Shown: positions 46,341 through 57,313, counted from the first letter of the stretch. The stretch: 64,000 bases of DNA from Geotrypetes seraphini (GCF_902459505.1 NC_047087.1:256630603-256694602); one strand, 5' to 3'. Notes: generated by a model not told the origin, from the sequence alone. Numbers and translations: made by a program.

Positions 46341-46494
46341 TAATTTTGTGGTTACCATTGTGTATTATATTGTGTGTATATGAAAAATGAATGGAAGAAA
46401 TGGTATTTACAATTAGTATTATTATGTGGGGAAGGTCTGGGGCAGGGCATAGGGCGGAACTTTAGGGCCCCCCCCCCAAACAAAAAAGCATTCT

Positions 46495-46880
46495 GCTGCC
46501 TAGGTGGTGAGGTAAATGTTCTGAAACTCATAGAATTCCTTTGAATATTGGAACATTTACCTCACCGGCCCGTGGTAGAAACCTCTACCACAGCTATGTA
46601 AAAGGAGCTCAAAGTTTGTTTAAAAAACCCATATTCAACTAGCAGCCAATTCAGCTGTATAAGAAAAGATGTAACTGATTCAAATTTTGAAGCAGAAAAA
46701 TGTAGGCCCTCTTTTACTAAGCAGCAGTAGAGGTTTCTACCGCAGCCCGGGACACTATATGCTCCAACACTGCTCAAACGCTCATAGGAATTCTACGCAT
46801 GTCAGAGCAGCATTTGAGCATTTAGCTCCCCAAGCCATGGTAGAAACCTCTAGCGCAGCTTAGTAAAAGGGGTGGGGGAG
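46495..46880. mobile_element. Palindromic MITEs of the CTTTTACTAAG group
   Basis: One copy lies at about 46703-46875 (CTCTTTTACTAAGCAGC at the left, GCTTAGTAAAAGGGG at the right). A partial copy lies at 46510-46610. They share GGTAGAAACCTCTA motifs. Confidence 0.6.
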
Positions 46881-46889
46881 GTTAGTCTC

Positions 46890-47120
46890 ACAGCTGTATT
46901 TTGTATTAGTTGAAGTCTGCTCCTTTGGTTCTTTGAGCAATTAATATAATCTATTTGCAAATGCATCAAAGCTTGCACAGAGTCAAAAGTTAAAAATTCA
47001 AAGAATTTATTAGCATACCCCAATTTCTTCAAAGTCAGAAAAGCATTCTTCACTACTTTATTGATCACTTTAAATGACCATCTATTTTCTACCCCTAAAA
47101 TACGAGAAGACACTTCCCAT
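46890..47120 (-). mobile_element. L2-type LINE scrap
   Basis: On the minus strand it reads SVQALMHLQIDYINC, then RLQLIQNTAVRL, the region after the RT of L2-type elements. Confidence 0.6.
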
Positions 47121-47289
47121 TTATATTTGAATCAAATTCTAATAAAGGGAAGTCAGAAAGCTGAATATGAATAGGACTGGATTGTGAAGGTTTTAACTTA
47201 CGCTGGCATTTTCAGCATTCAGGTTGGAACACACAGCCTAGCTGAAAATCTACAGGAAGTTATGCTGATAAAATATCTGTAGAACTTTA

Positions 47290-47627
47290 TGCATTGACCA
47301 GGAGACAGATTCATAACGAATGCAAGGAAGTTCTTCTTCACTCAACGGGTGGTAGACACCTGGAACGCGCTTCCCGGAGAGGTGATAAGACAGAGTACAA
47401 TTCTGGGGTTCAAAAAGGGACTGGATGACTTCCTGGAAGCGAAGGGGATAACAGGGTACAGATAGAGGTTTACCTTACAGGACATTGAGCGAATAGGGTA
47501 TGGACATTTTAGGTTAGGTAGGGAAAACTTTCAGGTCATGGACCTGGAAGGCCACCGCGGGAGCGAACTGCCGGACACAATGGACCCCCTGGTCTGACCC
47601 GGCAGAGGCAATGCTTATGTTCTTATG
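47290..47627 (+). mobile_element. CR1 LINE 3' end, another subfamily
   Basis: It has a KEVLLHSTGGRHLERASRR-like C-terminus (reading FFFTQRVVDTWNALPGE-type motif with shifts), then CCACCGCGGGAGCGAACTG and the CTTATGTTCTTATG end. Confidence 0.75.
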
Positions 47628-47719
47628 ACCATCCCAATGAATACGGGCCTAATGAATGTGATCTATATTTTGGCCTCAGTTATGCAAAAGAAGAGAAGCA
47701 ACAACTGAGAAGGGCAAAA

Positions 47720-48475
47720 TACCCCCCCCCCCTTTTTTTTTTTTTTTTTTACAAAAGCACAGAAGAGTTTTTTAGCACTGGCCAGTGTGCTGAATGTTCT
47801 GCGCTGCTCTAACGGTGTCACAAGCATCCAAAGGCGAAGGCTGCCTTGAGGGTGCAAGTGGCAGTTTTCCTAGTGAACACTAGGGGCACACTGGATATCA
47901 GGATACCGAGCTTTTTCAAAGGCAAAAACACCAATGTGACAAGAGTTCAAGTGAAACAAAAATCAAGTTTATTGTGAGACAAATAAATTTCAGAAAGACA
48001 CGTGGCTTTTCCAATAGCATTCAAACAATGCAAAAAAATAATATCAAAGGAACAAACCATTCACAAAGGCAAAATTCAAAAACATAGGGTTTTTATCCCC
48101 CTCTCTTCTCTTGCACGCTTGCTTGTCCCTTCTTAAGGACCTGCAGTCCCGCCCCCCAAGCTTCAAGTGCGGATCATTCCTATAGGATCCTGCAGCGTGC
48201 TGTGTGGGGGTGAATAAGGTGAAAGAGTAAAGCTGTTCCCCCTAGTATCCCAGACATGAACAGCACCAAATTGGCCACAATGTGTTTTTAAAAGCGAGGC
48301 TAATGTTGTGTGAGCTTCCAAATGCCTTGTCACTGAGCCACTACTAGCAGGCATAGGCGTGCTCACCATAACGGTCATAGAGTTCCTATGAGCATCATAG
48401 CAGACGCGGAGCATTCAGCAATCTGGCAGGCGCTAAAAACCTCTTCCACACTTCTGTAAAAGGGGGGGAAAGTAA
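47720..48475. mobile_element. Palindromic MITE interrupted by a solo LTR
   Basis: The left half (47745-47815, TTTTACAAAAGCACAGAAG) and right half (48369-48470, CTTCTGTAAAAGGGGGG) form one palindrome once the LTR between them is set aside. Confidence 0.65.
47816..48368. repeat. Solo LTR (553 bp)
   Basis: It starts TGTCACAAGC and ends GTGCTCACCA. The 6-bp TAACGG flanks both sides (47810-47815 and 48369-48374). It splits a palindromic MITE cleanly, which fixes the boundaries. No internal retroviral sequence is present. The family is not named and the strand is unclear. Confidence 0.7.
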
Positions 48476-49027
48476 AGCAAGTCAAACCACAAGGAACATG
48501 TTGGTTAACTGTTTGTTTCACTGGCTACTGATTTTTCTCTGTGCCTGTTGGAAATGGTCACGTTGGAGGCTGTTTTATAAGTGGGTGCCTCCATTTATGC
48601 ATGCCAAGACCATATGGTTCGTGCCTATTCTATAATGGAAACGGTGCCTGGTTACCATTATAGAATGTTAGCATAACCTGGGATCAGTACCTACAATTAC
48701 GCCAGCCATAGGGCTGATAACTATATGCAGCAGGGAAATGCATAACATATGGTATTTTATACGCTACCCATGTGAGAGTCTCTTCCGTGCACCCTCCCTG
48801 TGTACACCTCCTTACAAAAATACCCTTCTAGCACTTACACGGGTATGTGTACACGTAAGTACTGCTATTCTAAACATTTACTCCCCCAATTCATAAGTAA
48901 ATGGGGGACCCCTATAGAACTCCCCTCATTGTATGTTTTGTTGTGAAAGTATTTTTTGTGACTTGTCTTGCACTATGTTTTGTAAGGCTAATGGGATAAA
49001 TATTGAAATTAATGAATGTGTAAATAC
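48476..49027. other. Unassigned sequence
   Basis: No gene is seen. It includes repeat-like phrases shared with other unassigned stretches (TTCTATAATGG, GGTGCCTGG). Confidence 0.35.
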
Positions 49028-49040
49028 ACTTCCTTGTATT

Positions 49041-49721
49041 TCTTTTTTTTTTTTTAATAAACTTTTCAATCGTTTACATTGTCATAATAACAAAAGAAAA
49101 AAAAAGGCATTCATTAACGTAAAAATTTAAACATAATGAATTCCATACATAATTCCTTTTAAAGCCCATATAAATGGAGAGACATATTAATATTTCAAAT
49201 CAGAATTTATAAGTAACAACAAGGAATAAATTCAGGATCCACCCTTGTGGATCTCGATATATTCCTAACTTAATAGGGATTATTCATTTTTCTCCTCTTT
49301 TTTCTCAGCAATGAAACATAATCATCATTCATAAATATTTAAGTCATTTCTTTTCTCTAGCAATTAAAAATTGTTGCAATTGTATGGGATCCCAAAATAC
49401 AAATTCTACTTCTTGTAACTTAACAAGGCACTTACACGGAAATTTTAAGTAAAACGATGCCTCGAGAGTTAAAACTCTAGCTTTTAATTTCAAAAATTAT
49501 TTTCTCCTTAATTGAGTAGCTCTAGAGACAACTGGAAAAATCACAAAATTTCATTAACCTGTTTTTAAAATATAATTTCATCATTAACATTTTGTCCATC
49601 TCACTCATGCATGTTATCACCAGGGTGGACCGTGTCTAGATCACATCCTGACTATCTTCCAGAAACTCTGTCAAATTAATTTCAGTTGATACCAAATGGT
49701 CCACATCCTGGCCAGATTCTA
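49041..49721 (-). mobile_element. L1-type LINE 3' end with target duplication
   Basis: ACTTCCTTGTATT at 49028-49040 recurs at 49722-49734. The plus strand begins with a T run, i.e. the poly-A tail of a minus-strand copy, and the body is AT-rich 3' sequence. Confidence 0.75.
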
Positions 49722-49756
49722 ACTTCCTTGTATTCCTTTAACATTTTACTTTGTGA

Positions 49757-49945
49757 GTAGAGGAGTAGCCTTATGATTAGCGCAGTTGCCTGAGAACCAG
49801 GAAAACTGGGTTCAATTCCCCACTGCCGCTCCTTTTGACTCTGGGCAAGTCACTTAACTCTCTATTGCCCCAGGTACAAAATAAGTACCTGTATATAATG
49901 TTTAAACCACTTTGACTGTACCACAGAAAGGTGGTATACCAAGTC
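49757..49945 (+). repeat. tRNA-derived SINE, fullest copy
   Basis: It has an A-box (AGCCTTATGATTAGCGCAG), a B-box (GGGTTCAATTCCC) and a conserved body (CTCTGGGCAAGTCACTTAAC). The tail runs to AAAGGTGGTATACCAAGTCC. Confidence 0.8.
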
Positions 49946-49991
49946 CCTTCCTCTTTTCTGTTCTCCTTTTGCATCATAGTAATAACCCATT

Positions 49992-50276
49992 GCTTGAAAG
50001 GACACATAGCAGATTAAGCAAGCATAGTTTAATACAAGACTTTAATCAAAAATAAATCATATGCCTGACTTGGCCACGTTTCGCCAAAGGCTGCGTCAGA
50101 GACAACAAAACCAGAGAGGTATAATTTTAAACCTCTTTTAGTAACAGTCAAAAAATGCCACTAAATGAAGGTCATGCCAGAGAGAGATTAAAGCTCAGCA
50201 CCTACAGTATTTCTCTCTGAAATAACAAAGCAATATCAGCAAATAAGCAGAAAGTCTTTGCACTAATTCCTTCCTT
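49992..50276 (-). mobile_element. Penelope-like insertion next to the IFIT copy 2 acceptor
   Basis: CTTTTGCATCATAGTAATAA-type sequence on the left (about 49966-49991) recurs with a few changes on the right (about 50277-50302), like a 26-bp target duplication. The minus strand holds CTGACGCAGCC ... GGCGAAACG (50078-50099), a hammerhead-like motif. Confidence 0.55.
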
Positions 50277-50316
50277 CTTTTGCATCATCCTAATGACCCA
50301 TTTCTTTTAATTGCAG

Positions 50317-51772
50317 AGAGATTTCCAAGGACTCCTTGAAAACTAAGCTGTTGCAGCTGGAATGCCATTTTACATGGGAATTATTGAAAGATGATTCGGA
50401 TCTCGATGATCTGGAGGACAGACTTCATGACCAACTTGAATTTTTATTCCCAAATTGCAGGTCAATGGTTTATAATCTGCTTGCCTATGTGAATCAACTA
50501 AAAGGTAACAATGTCGAAGCCCTTGCAAATCTTCAAAAAGCTGAAGAGTTAATTCAAGAGATCCAGGATGATGATATCAGCACAAAAATTATTACCACCT
50601 ATGGGAACTATGCATGGATATACTATGATATGGATAAGCTTGAGAATGCCAATACCTACCTTGGGAAGGTGGAAGATATTTGTAAAATGTTATTGAGCAC
50701 ATCTCCCTATAAAGTTCCAGTCTCTGATGTTTATGGTGAAAAAGGATGGGCCTTATTAAAGTTTTGTGGACAATATTATGAAAAAGCAAAAGAATGTTTC
50801 CAGAAGGCTCTTGAAAAAGATCCTGAAGGCCCAGAATGGAATTCTGGCTACGCAACGGTTGTGTACCGTCTGGAGGGTTTTAACAACAAAAAATATACCC
50901 CAGAAGATTGCGAATCCGTAGAACTGTTGAGACGTGCTATAAAGCTGAATCCTAAAGACACAGTAGTGAAGGCACTCTTGGGTCTGAAACTTCAAGATAT
51001 GAATCGGTCAGAAGAAGGAGAAAAGTACATTAAAGAAGCATTGGCGAAAACTCCCAATCTTCCTTACCTGTTGCGCTATGTTGCAAAGTTTTACAGACGG
51101 CAAGGAAGGGTGGACGACGCCATTAAACTGTTGAAAAGGGCGGTAAGTTTTACACCGCGCTCTGGTTTCCTGCACCACCAGCTAGGCATTTCTTATAGAA
51201 AAAAGATGATGCAACTGAAAAATGCTTCAAAAACAAATTATCATGACAGGCGTGAGTCTTCCAAGCAGATTCAAGAGCTAATTAGGTATGCCATTTATCA
51301 TTTTGAATGTAATGTGGAGCAGAAAACAAAGTTTGTATATGCAAAGATAGACTTGGCCAACATGTATGTAGAAGCGAATCAGCATGACAAAGCAGAAGGA
51401 ATGTTTCAGAAAGCACTCAGAATGGAGAAGCTTACTGATGCAGAGAAACAACAGATATATTACAACTATGGCCGCTTTCAACAACGCCAGAAAAAGTCAG
51501 ACTCGGAAGCCATTAGATATTATACAGCAGGGCTAAGGCTTCAGAACAGATCAGCTGAAAGGGATTTGTGCCAAAAAGCTCTGCAAAGTCTCGCGAAAAG
51601 GATGATTCAGGAAAATGGAGCAGATGCTTCAGGGTTTGGCCTCCTTGGGCTTATCCACCAGCTGAATGGAGAAAAGAAAGAGGCGATTGAATGCTATGAG
51701 AAAGCCCTAGAGCTGGACCCTGATAACGAAGAGTATTTGAGTGGTCTCTGCAATATGCGGCTTTCAATATGA
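50317..51772 (+). CDS. IFIT5: IFIT5-like protein, exon 2 (copy 2)
   Basis: This is the second tandem copy of the interferon-induced TPR RNA-binding protein. It encodes 484 residues after a split codon (486 if M-G precedes), starts E-I-S-K-D-S after a TTTTAATTGCAG acceptor in the same phase as copy 1, and is open to the end. The TPR layout is the same as in copy 1. Pocket positions are D33, R37, Q41, K150, Y156 and R186. Copy 1 has E33 and G37. Arginine at this place is also found in human IFIT1 (R38). About 12 residues differ from copy 1 before residue 299 and about 40 differ between 300 and 438, while the last 48 are nearly identical. No separate promoter or first exon is visible in the 14 kb upstream, so it may share the exon at 11.6 kb or be silent. 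The open frame argues for function. Confidence 0.92.
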
Positions 51773-51929
51773 ATCGAATGCTTTTGCATGTCTGTGTATA
51801 TCCTTAATTTGTAAGTCCATTGTAAGAAAAATACCTGTTCTAAAGAGAGTGTTGTAGAATGTATACACTATAGTTATTTGTATTAATCATTGCATACATA
51901 GTACATTTTTTTCCTATGATTTACCACTA

Positions 51930-52555
51930 GGGGTCACCAGTGCCATTTTGTTCAGACCAGCCAATTTAAGTAGAGTGCAAGTTTTTACACTTCTTGAAAT
52001 TTAACTGCAAAAGTTAAGGTGTTAAATATAGAGAGTGTGCATAGAATCTGATCAGCATTTTTGGCAGATGCTACTGCTTTCTCACAGTTACAATTGATTG
52101 ACAGCTGAATCACAAGTACATTATAAAAAATAAAATACAGAGGCATATAAATATTAATAAAAAAATTGTCAACTGAATCGGGAAACAGGGCAGAGAACAC
52201 AAATGTACCCTGATTCAGCTGTAACCAGGAGAAAATTCTGGAATTAAGGACAGCAGTGCTGCTGATGCAGGCAATCTTATGTTTTCATTTTAAAGATCAT
52301 TTTTGCAAAGATTTTTGACTTGGGTTATTTTATGCATTCCCCCTCCCCCTCTTTACAAAACTGCGCTAGCAGCTGTCGCAAGGCAAAAGTTTCATGCCCA
52401 TTTAATCCCTATGGGTATCGGAGTAATTACTTCGACTTTGGAGTGCATTGGCAAGTTTTGTGTTATAGTTCTAAAATGGTCTCTCAGCTGATCCCTTTGT
52501 ATCTAGCCTGAGTAGCTGCAAGTGTAAATATTGACATTTATGGTTTTATAAAGGG
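51930..52555 (+). repeat. IFIT 3'-flank unit, copy 2
   Basis: 51940-52095 matches 38495-38640, and 52141-52555 matches 8150-8380 apart from a MITE half inserted at about 52340-52430. The first AATAAA after the stop of copy 2 is at 52129-52134. Confidence 0.75.
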
Positions 52556-52748
52556 GTCCCCAAAGTCCCTTCTTGAGGGCTGAATCCAGTCGGGTTTTCA
52601 GGATTTCCACAGTGAATATGCATGTGATTGATTTGCATACAACGGACGCAGTCCATGCAAATTAACCTTGTGCATAATTCATTGTGGGAATCTTGACAAC
52701 CCGACTGGGTTGTAGCTCTTGAGGACTGGAATTGTCTACCCCTGCCAT
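52556..52748. mobile_element. Palindromic MITE
   Basis: GTCCCCAAAGTCCCTTCTTG and the complement of the right end (CTTGAGGACTGGAATTGTCT) are inverted. The inner AGTCGGGTTTTC pairs with GACAACCCGACTG. It is similar in style to the hAT MITE at 42763. Confidence 0.65.
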
Positions 52749-52848
52749 AGTGGAACTGTGTACTTATTCCCGCTCAATAAGGGAGCAGAACATGCTTAAG
52801 AGTGAGTTGCATGTGCCAGAGGCACATCTCACTGAAAAGAAATCAGCC

Positions 52849-53020
52849 AGTGGTTAGAGTACTGGGCTGAGAATTAGGAAAGGTAAGGTTTAGATTCCAT
52901 TGTGGCTTTTTTTTAAATAAATCTTTATTGATTTTCAAATTTTGACAGTGCAATACAATTAATTAAACATAAAGACTTGGATCTTGGGCAGGTTGCTTAT
53001 CCCACTCTCCCTATCCCCAA
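52849..53020 (+). repeat. tRNA-derived SINE with an L1 tail inserted
   Basis: CCAGTGGTTAGAGTACTGGG and GGTTTAGATTCC are the boxes. A T-rich insertion (52908-52971, minus-strand L1 tail) splits it from GGATCTTGGGCAGG. Confidence 0.6.
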
Positions 53021-53029
53021 TTCCATAAT

Positions 53030-53295
53030 GGATGGATCATGCCTCTGAGTTGACCACTGACTTATGGTAATGTGCACAGTGAGAAATCCACCCTGTGATG
53101 TTTTGAGGCAGACTACATGAGTGGTTTGCCGTGTGTGGTGCCAGTATGTTGCTGCTGCCCAACATAGGGCCCCCAGCCTACAGTACCTGGTATTCCCAGG
53201 TGGTCTCCCATTCAGGTATTCGCCAGGCCTGACCCTGTTTAGCTTCTGATAGTACGACTAGACCTACTCAGGGTAGCCAGGCCATAGGCCGGCAT
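53030..53295 (-). repeat. 5S rRNA-derived SINE, second copy
   Basis: The complement of 53174-53292 reads like 5S rRNA (GAAGCTAAACAGGGTC, GGGAGACCACCTGGGAATAC). The part to the left matches the body of the copy at 42600-42750. Confidence 0.8.
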
Positions 53296-54501
53296 TTAAG
53301 GTTCTATTGTACATTTAAATTTATAGAATTCTAGCATTTACATTTGTACATGACAACCTCTATTCTACAGTTATGCTCTAAAATGGTTTAGTGCCCAATT
53401 GTAAGGGGCAATTATAGGGACCATAAGAACATAAGAATAGCCTTTCCGGGGACCAGATGCCCTAAAGCCAGTGCTCGTCACTAAACCTGTTTTAACAGGT
53501 TTAGCGACTATCGCATTTGCTGGCCCGATGCAGAAAATGACTCACCACCAGGTTTTCTACACGATTGCTCATTCCCTGATCCAACCATGCAAATAAGCTC
53601 AAAATATTAAAATGCCATGTAAACTAGTACAGCGATTGATTCTCTTAACATGGCTTCCCGATGCACTAACTTGATTGGTTTAATCGGTGCATTGATTGTG
53701 CCGATTAAAAACCAAATAAAATCTCATTAATAAAAGGCTTGGTAAACCAAAATACTTCCTGTCGTAGAACTACCCACTATTCATTAATAGCCCCAAGTTC
53801 CTACATAATACTTTCTAATAGAAGCCATTTTGTTTCTATAAAATATATTTTATTTATTGTTACAATTTTTATACTTTAAATCAGTACCTATTTACTATAT
53901 GCTTAAATACTCCACTCAGTATATCATACAACCACATCACAATATCAAAAACATCAAAATGTTAGGAGCCCTCTCCCACAACCACCCTCGTAAAACTGAC
54001 ATTTCTTGAAATTGAACTTAAAAAAAAAGAAGTAAAGTTTGCTCTAGTTCCTAAATTCTTAAATTGTCTCAATTAGCAACAGCATGCATAATCCATACTC
54101 AGTGTTTGTAGTCGAGAATTATTGCGCAAGATCCTCAAAATCACTTTCCATTTCACCACAGCCAGCAACAGTTCAGCCCGACACAGGTCTGTGTTTCGCT
54201 CAGAAGCATCTTAAGGAGCTGCAACTGAACAAGGCTCCCAGTGTACTCTGTTAAACCTCTTTATTCAGCAATAAAAGACTTTGGCGAGTTGATTTCCAGA
54301 TGTAGATTTTATTGTTAATTCAACTTGATAATCCACATAAAATCATTCACTATGGGCTAGATTCACTAAACCTTCCGATCCTGTCCCGACGATCGCAAAG
54401 CCAGTTTTACTGGGTTTGCAATCGTTTCCCGACCCGATTCACTAAATAGCTTCCTGATCAATCTCCGATCCGATCCATCCATGCAAATGAGGAGAAATGG
54501 C
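53296..54501. other. Unassigned repeat stretch
   Basis: A hammerhead-like motif lies on the minus strand at 54193-54215. Phrases like GATTCACTAAA near 54360 recur inverted near 59460. There is no gene. Confidence 0.35.
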
Positions 54502-54558
54502 ATGCAAAAGAAGGACAAATCACAAATTTATCACAGCTCTTAATTAAATCTATAAATA

Positions 54559-56297
54559 CAGTGGTGCCTCACACAACGAACTTAATCCGTTCCAGGAGCA
54601 AGTTTGTTATGTGAAACGTTCGTTGTGTGAAACGCGTTTTCCCATAAGAATACATGTAAAACAAAATAATTCGTTCTGTAGCATAAAATATGCTAAGATG
54701 ACATAAAAAAAGATAAATTTTTGGTTATTATTTTTATTTAGATACATCTAAAAACATAATTGTTTTTTAAAACAACACACATTTTTTAAATTTAAAGACA
54801 GACTAAGTAGAGTCTAATTTTACAGTGAGAGGGCAGAGTCTCAGCGGCAAAAACTGGGACTTAACTGTTCATTTTTTTTTTTTCTACCGTGTTTCCCCGA
54901 TGATAAGGCAGGGCCATCAAATAAGACAGCCCCCCCCTTTTTAGAAAAAAATGTAAAATAAGGCACCCCCCCCCCCCGCAAATAAGCCACCCACCGATAC
55001 CTGCGCTTACCCGAATCGGGTGGTACGGTGGGTGACTCCGTGTGGTCCCTGGCACCCCCGACACGATCGGGGCAAGAGGGAGCTCAAGCCCTCTTGCCCC
55101 CCCGACTCCCCGACACGATCGGGGCAAGAGGGAGCTCAAGCCCTCTTAACCCCCCCGACTCCCCGACACGATCGGGGCAAGAGGGAGCTCAAGCCCTCTT
55201 GCCCCCCCCCGACTCCCCGACACGATCGGGGCAAGAGGGAGCTCAAGCCCTCTTGCCCCCCCCCGACTCCCCGACACGATCGGGGCAAAAGGGAGCCCAA
55301 GCCCTCTTGCCCCGCCGATTCCCCAACTCCCCGACAATATCGGGCCAGGAGGGAGCCCAAGTCCTCCTGGCCACGGCGACCCCCTAACCCCACCCTGCAC
55401 TACATTACGGGCAGGAGGGATCCCAGGCCCTCCTGCCCTCGACGCAAACCCCCCCTCCCCCCAACGACCGCCCCCCCAAGAACCTCCGACCGCCCCCCCA
55501 GCCAGCCGGATTGGCCCATCCGTCCCAAAGCTCCGCCTACTGGTGGGGCCTAAGGCGCCTGGGCCAATCAGAATAGGCCCGGGAGCCTTAGGTCCCTCCT
55601 GGGGGCAGGGCCTGAGGCACATGGTCGGGTTGGGCCCATGTGCCTCAGGCCCCGCCCCCAGGAGGGACCTAAGGCTCCCGGGCCTATTCTGATTGGCCCA
55701 GGCGCCTTAGGCCCCACCAGTAGGCGGAGCTTTGGGACGGATGGGCCAATCCGGCCTCATTCCGTCGTTGGCTGCCTGCCGGACAGGCGGGTTTGGCTCC
55801 CGTCTGTCCGGCCAACTACAGAAAGGTACGGGGAAGGGGGTTGGGGGTGTCGTGGGGGTCGGCCAGGGGGGTCGCGGGTCGGCTGGCGGGGCGGTCGGAG
55901 TTTCTTGGGGGGGGCGGTCGTTGGGGGAGGGGGGGTTTGCGTCGAGGGCAGGAGGGCCTGGGATCCCTCCTGCCCGTAATGTAGTGCAGGGTGGGGTTAG
56001 GGGGTCGCCGTGGCCAGGAGGACTTGGGCTCCCTCCTGGCCCGATATTGTGTGGGGAGTTGGGGAATCGGCGGGGCAAGAGGGCTTGGGCTCCTTTTTGC
56101 CCCGATCGTGTCGGGGAGTCGGGGGGGGCAAGAGGGAACCAGGCGGAGAGAGGGCAGTTAAGCGCAGTGCCTGCGCGGAAGGATGCAGCTCGGGCGACTT
56201 CGTTGTGTGAAACGAAGTTCGTTGTACGGATCAAGACATAAAGTTCGTTGTGCGCAGCGTTCGCTGTGCGAGGCGTCCGTTATGCGAGGCACCACTG
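54559..56297. mobile_element. Tigger-like element with GC-rich cargo (1739 bp)
   Basis: CAGTGGTGCCTCACACAACG at the left and GTTATGCGAGGCACCACTG at the right are flanked by TA. The unbroken right arm of the Penelope element gives the empty site, with one TA, which proves the boundaries. The outer ~100 bp on each side match 39582-40169. The middle is a foldback array. Confidence 0.9.
55046..56130. repeat. GC-rich tandem hairpin array and large palindrome
   Basis: On the left are about six ~57-bp units, each with the hairpin GGCAAGAGGG ... CCCTCTTGCC, and on the right are inverted versions of the same. The centre is a palindrome of about 103-bp arms (55524-55624 against 55634-55738) with about one mismatch. 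The same kind of array lies in the unrelated element at 24061-26085. Confidence 0.85.
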
Positions 56298-57313
56298 TAA
56301 CTTAGTGTGAAGTGCTCAGACCAACTACCCTTTGATTCAGTGATCACATCGAGCTGGGGTAAGTATAGGGACCATCATACAACTTCACTGTCCCTATCCC
56401 GCTCCTCGCCACAAAGATGTATTTATGTAGGGATGTAAAATATCACTTATCTTAATGAGTTGACTGAGTGGCAGGTGCGGTCAAAACATAAAACCCCAGC
56501 GGTGTTGAAGAAAAGTGCAAACTAGTGCAAAGTGGTGCATAAATGAGTGCTATTTCAATGCCTTGCCCCCCGACTCGAGTTTCGTACTCTTCATCAGGAG
56601 GGGACTCTGTTAAAAACAAAACTTTAATTAAAACCTATATTAAAAATCTTGTTATCTGTAACATATCTCAATAAATATAAATCCAACAATACCTAATATC
56701 GAATCTAATTTCTTTTTCATACCTGTAAGGCGTTCAAGACCGGGGACGGCACCGGAATAAGAGCTAACTTTAGATGAGTACTGCTGGAAGCTTTATATAT
56801 CCCATAACTCCTCTCAACCCCTCTTACGTACTACCCAGAAATGACATCAAAAACGCCGCACTATATGTTTAACCATTCAATTTCGGAATTTAATCCATTG
56901 GCTTCAGGAGTCCCATTTGTTAGAAGAATTAAAATATACAGTTTTAATCCATATTAAACAATATGAGGGGGACATATCAAAACTTTTATTGCAAAAAGAA
57001 CGTTTTATTTATAATTGGAACACACTTTCCTCTCATGGATTAAATTCCGAAACTGAATGGTTAAACATCCCTACATAAATACATCTTTGTGACGAGGAGC
57101 GGGATAGGGACAGTGAAGTTGTATGATGGTCCCTATACTTACCCCAGTTCGATGTGATCACTGAATCAAAGGGTAGTTGGTCTGAGCACTTCACACTAAG
57201 TTATTTATAGATTTAATTAAGAGCTGTGATAATTTTGTGATTTGTATTTGCTTCATCACAGAATATAATTAGTTTTCTCCCTACCAGTTTGTATGCAAAA
57301 GAAGGAAGCAGAA

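Larger units (their letters stand above)
54516..57292 (+). mobile_element. Penelope-like element with long inverted ends, containing a Tigger element
   Basis: The 14-bp ATGCAAAAGAAGGA flanks it (54502-54515 and 57293-57306). Its outer sequence, 54517-54558 continued at 56298-56437, is an inverted copy of about 57070-57245. At 56950-57060 the plus strand encodes EGDISKLLLQKERFIYNWNT, like the C-terminal end of Penelope GIY-YIG proteins. A hammerhead core lies on the minus strand at 56579-56597. The element is decayed and partial. Confidence 0.7.

Noticed and set aside
55020-55553. Long open frame with a repeated RHDRGKRELKPSCP-type motif
   Set aside because: It exists because the GC-rich 57-bp unit is a multiple of three. 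Open frames occur on both strands and in several phases, and there is no start context or known domain.
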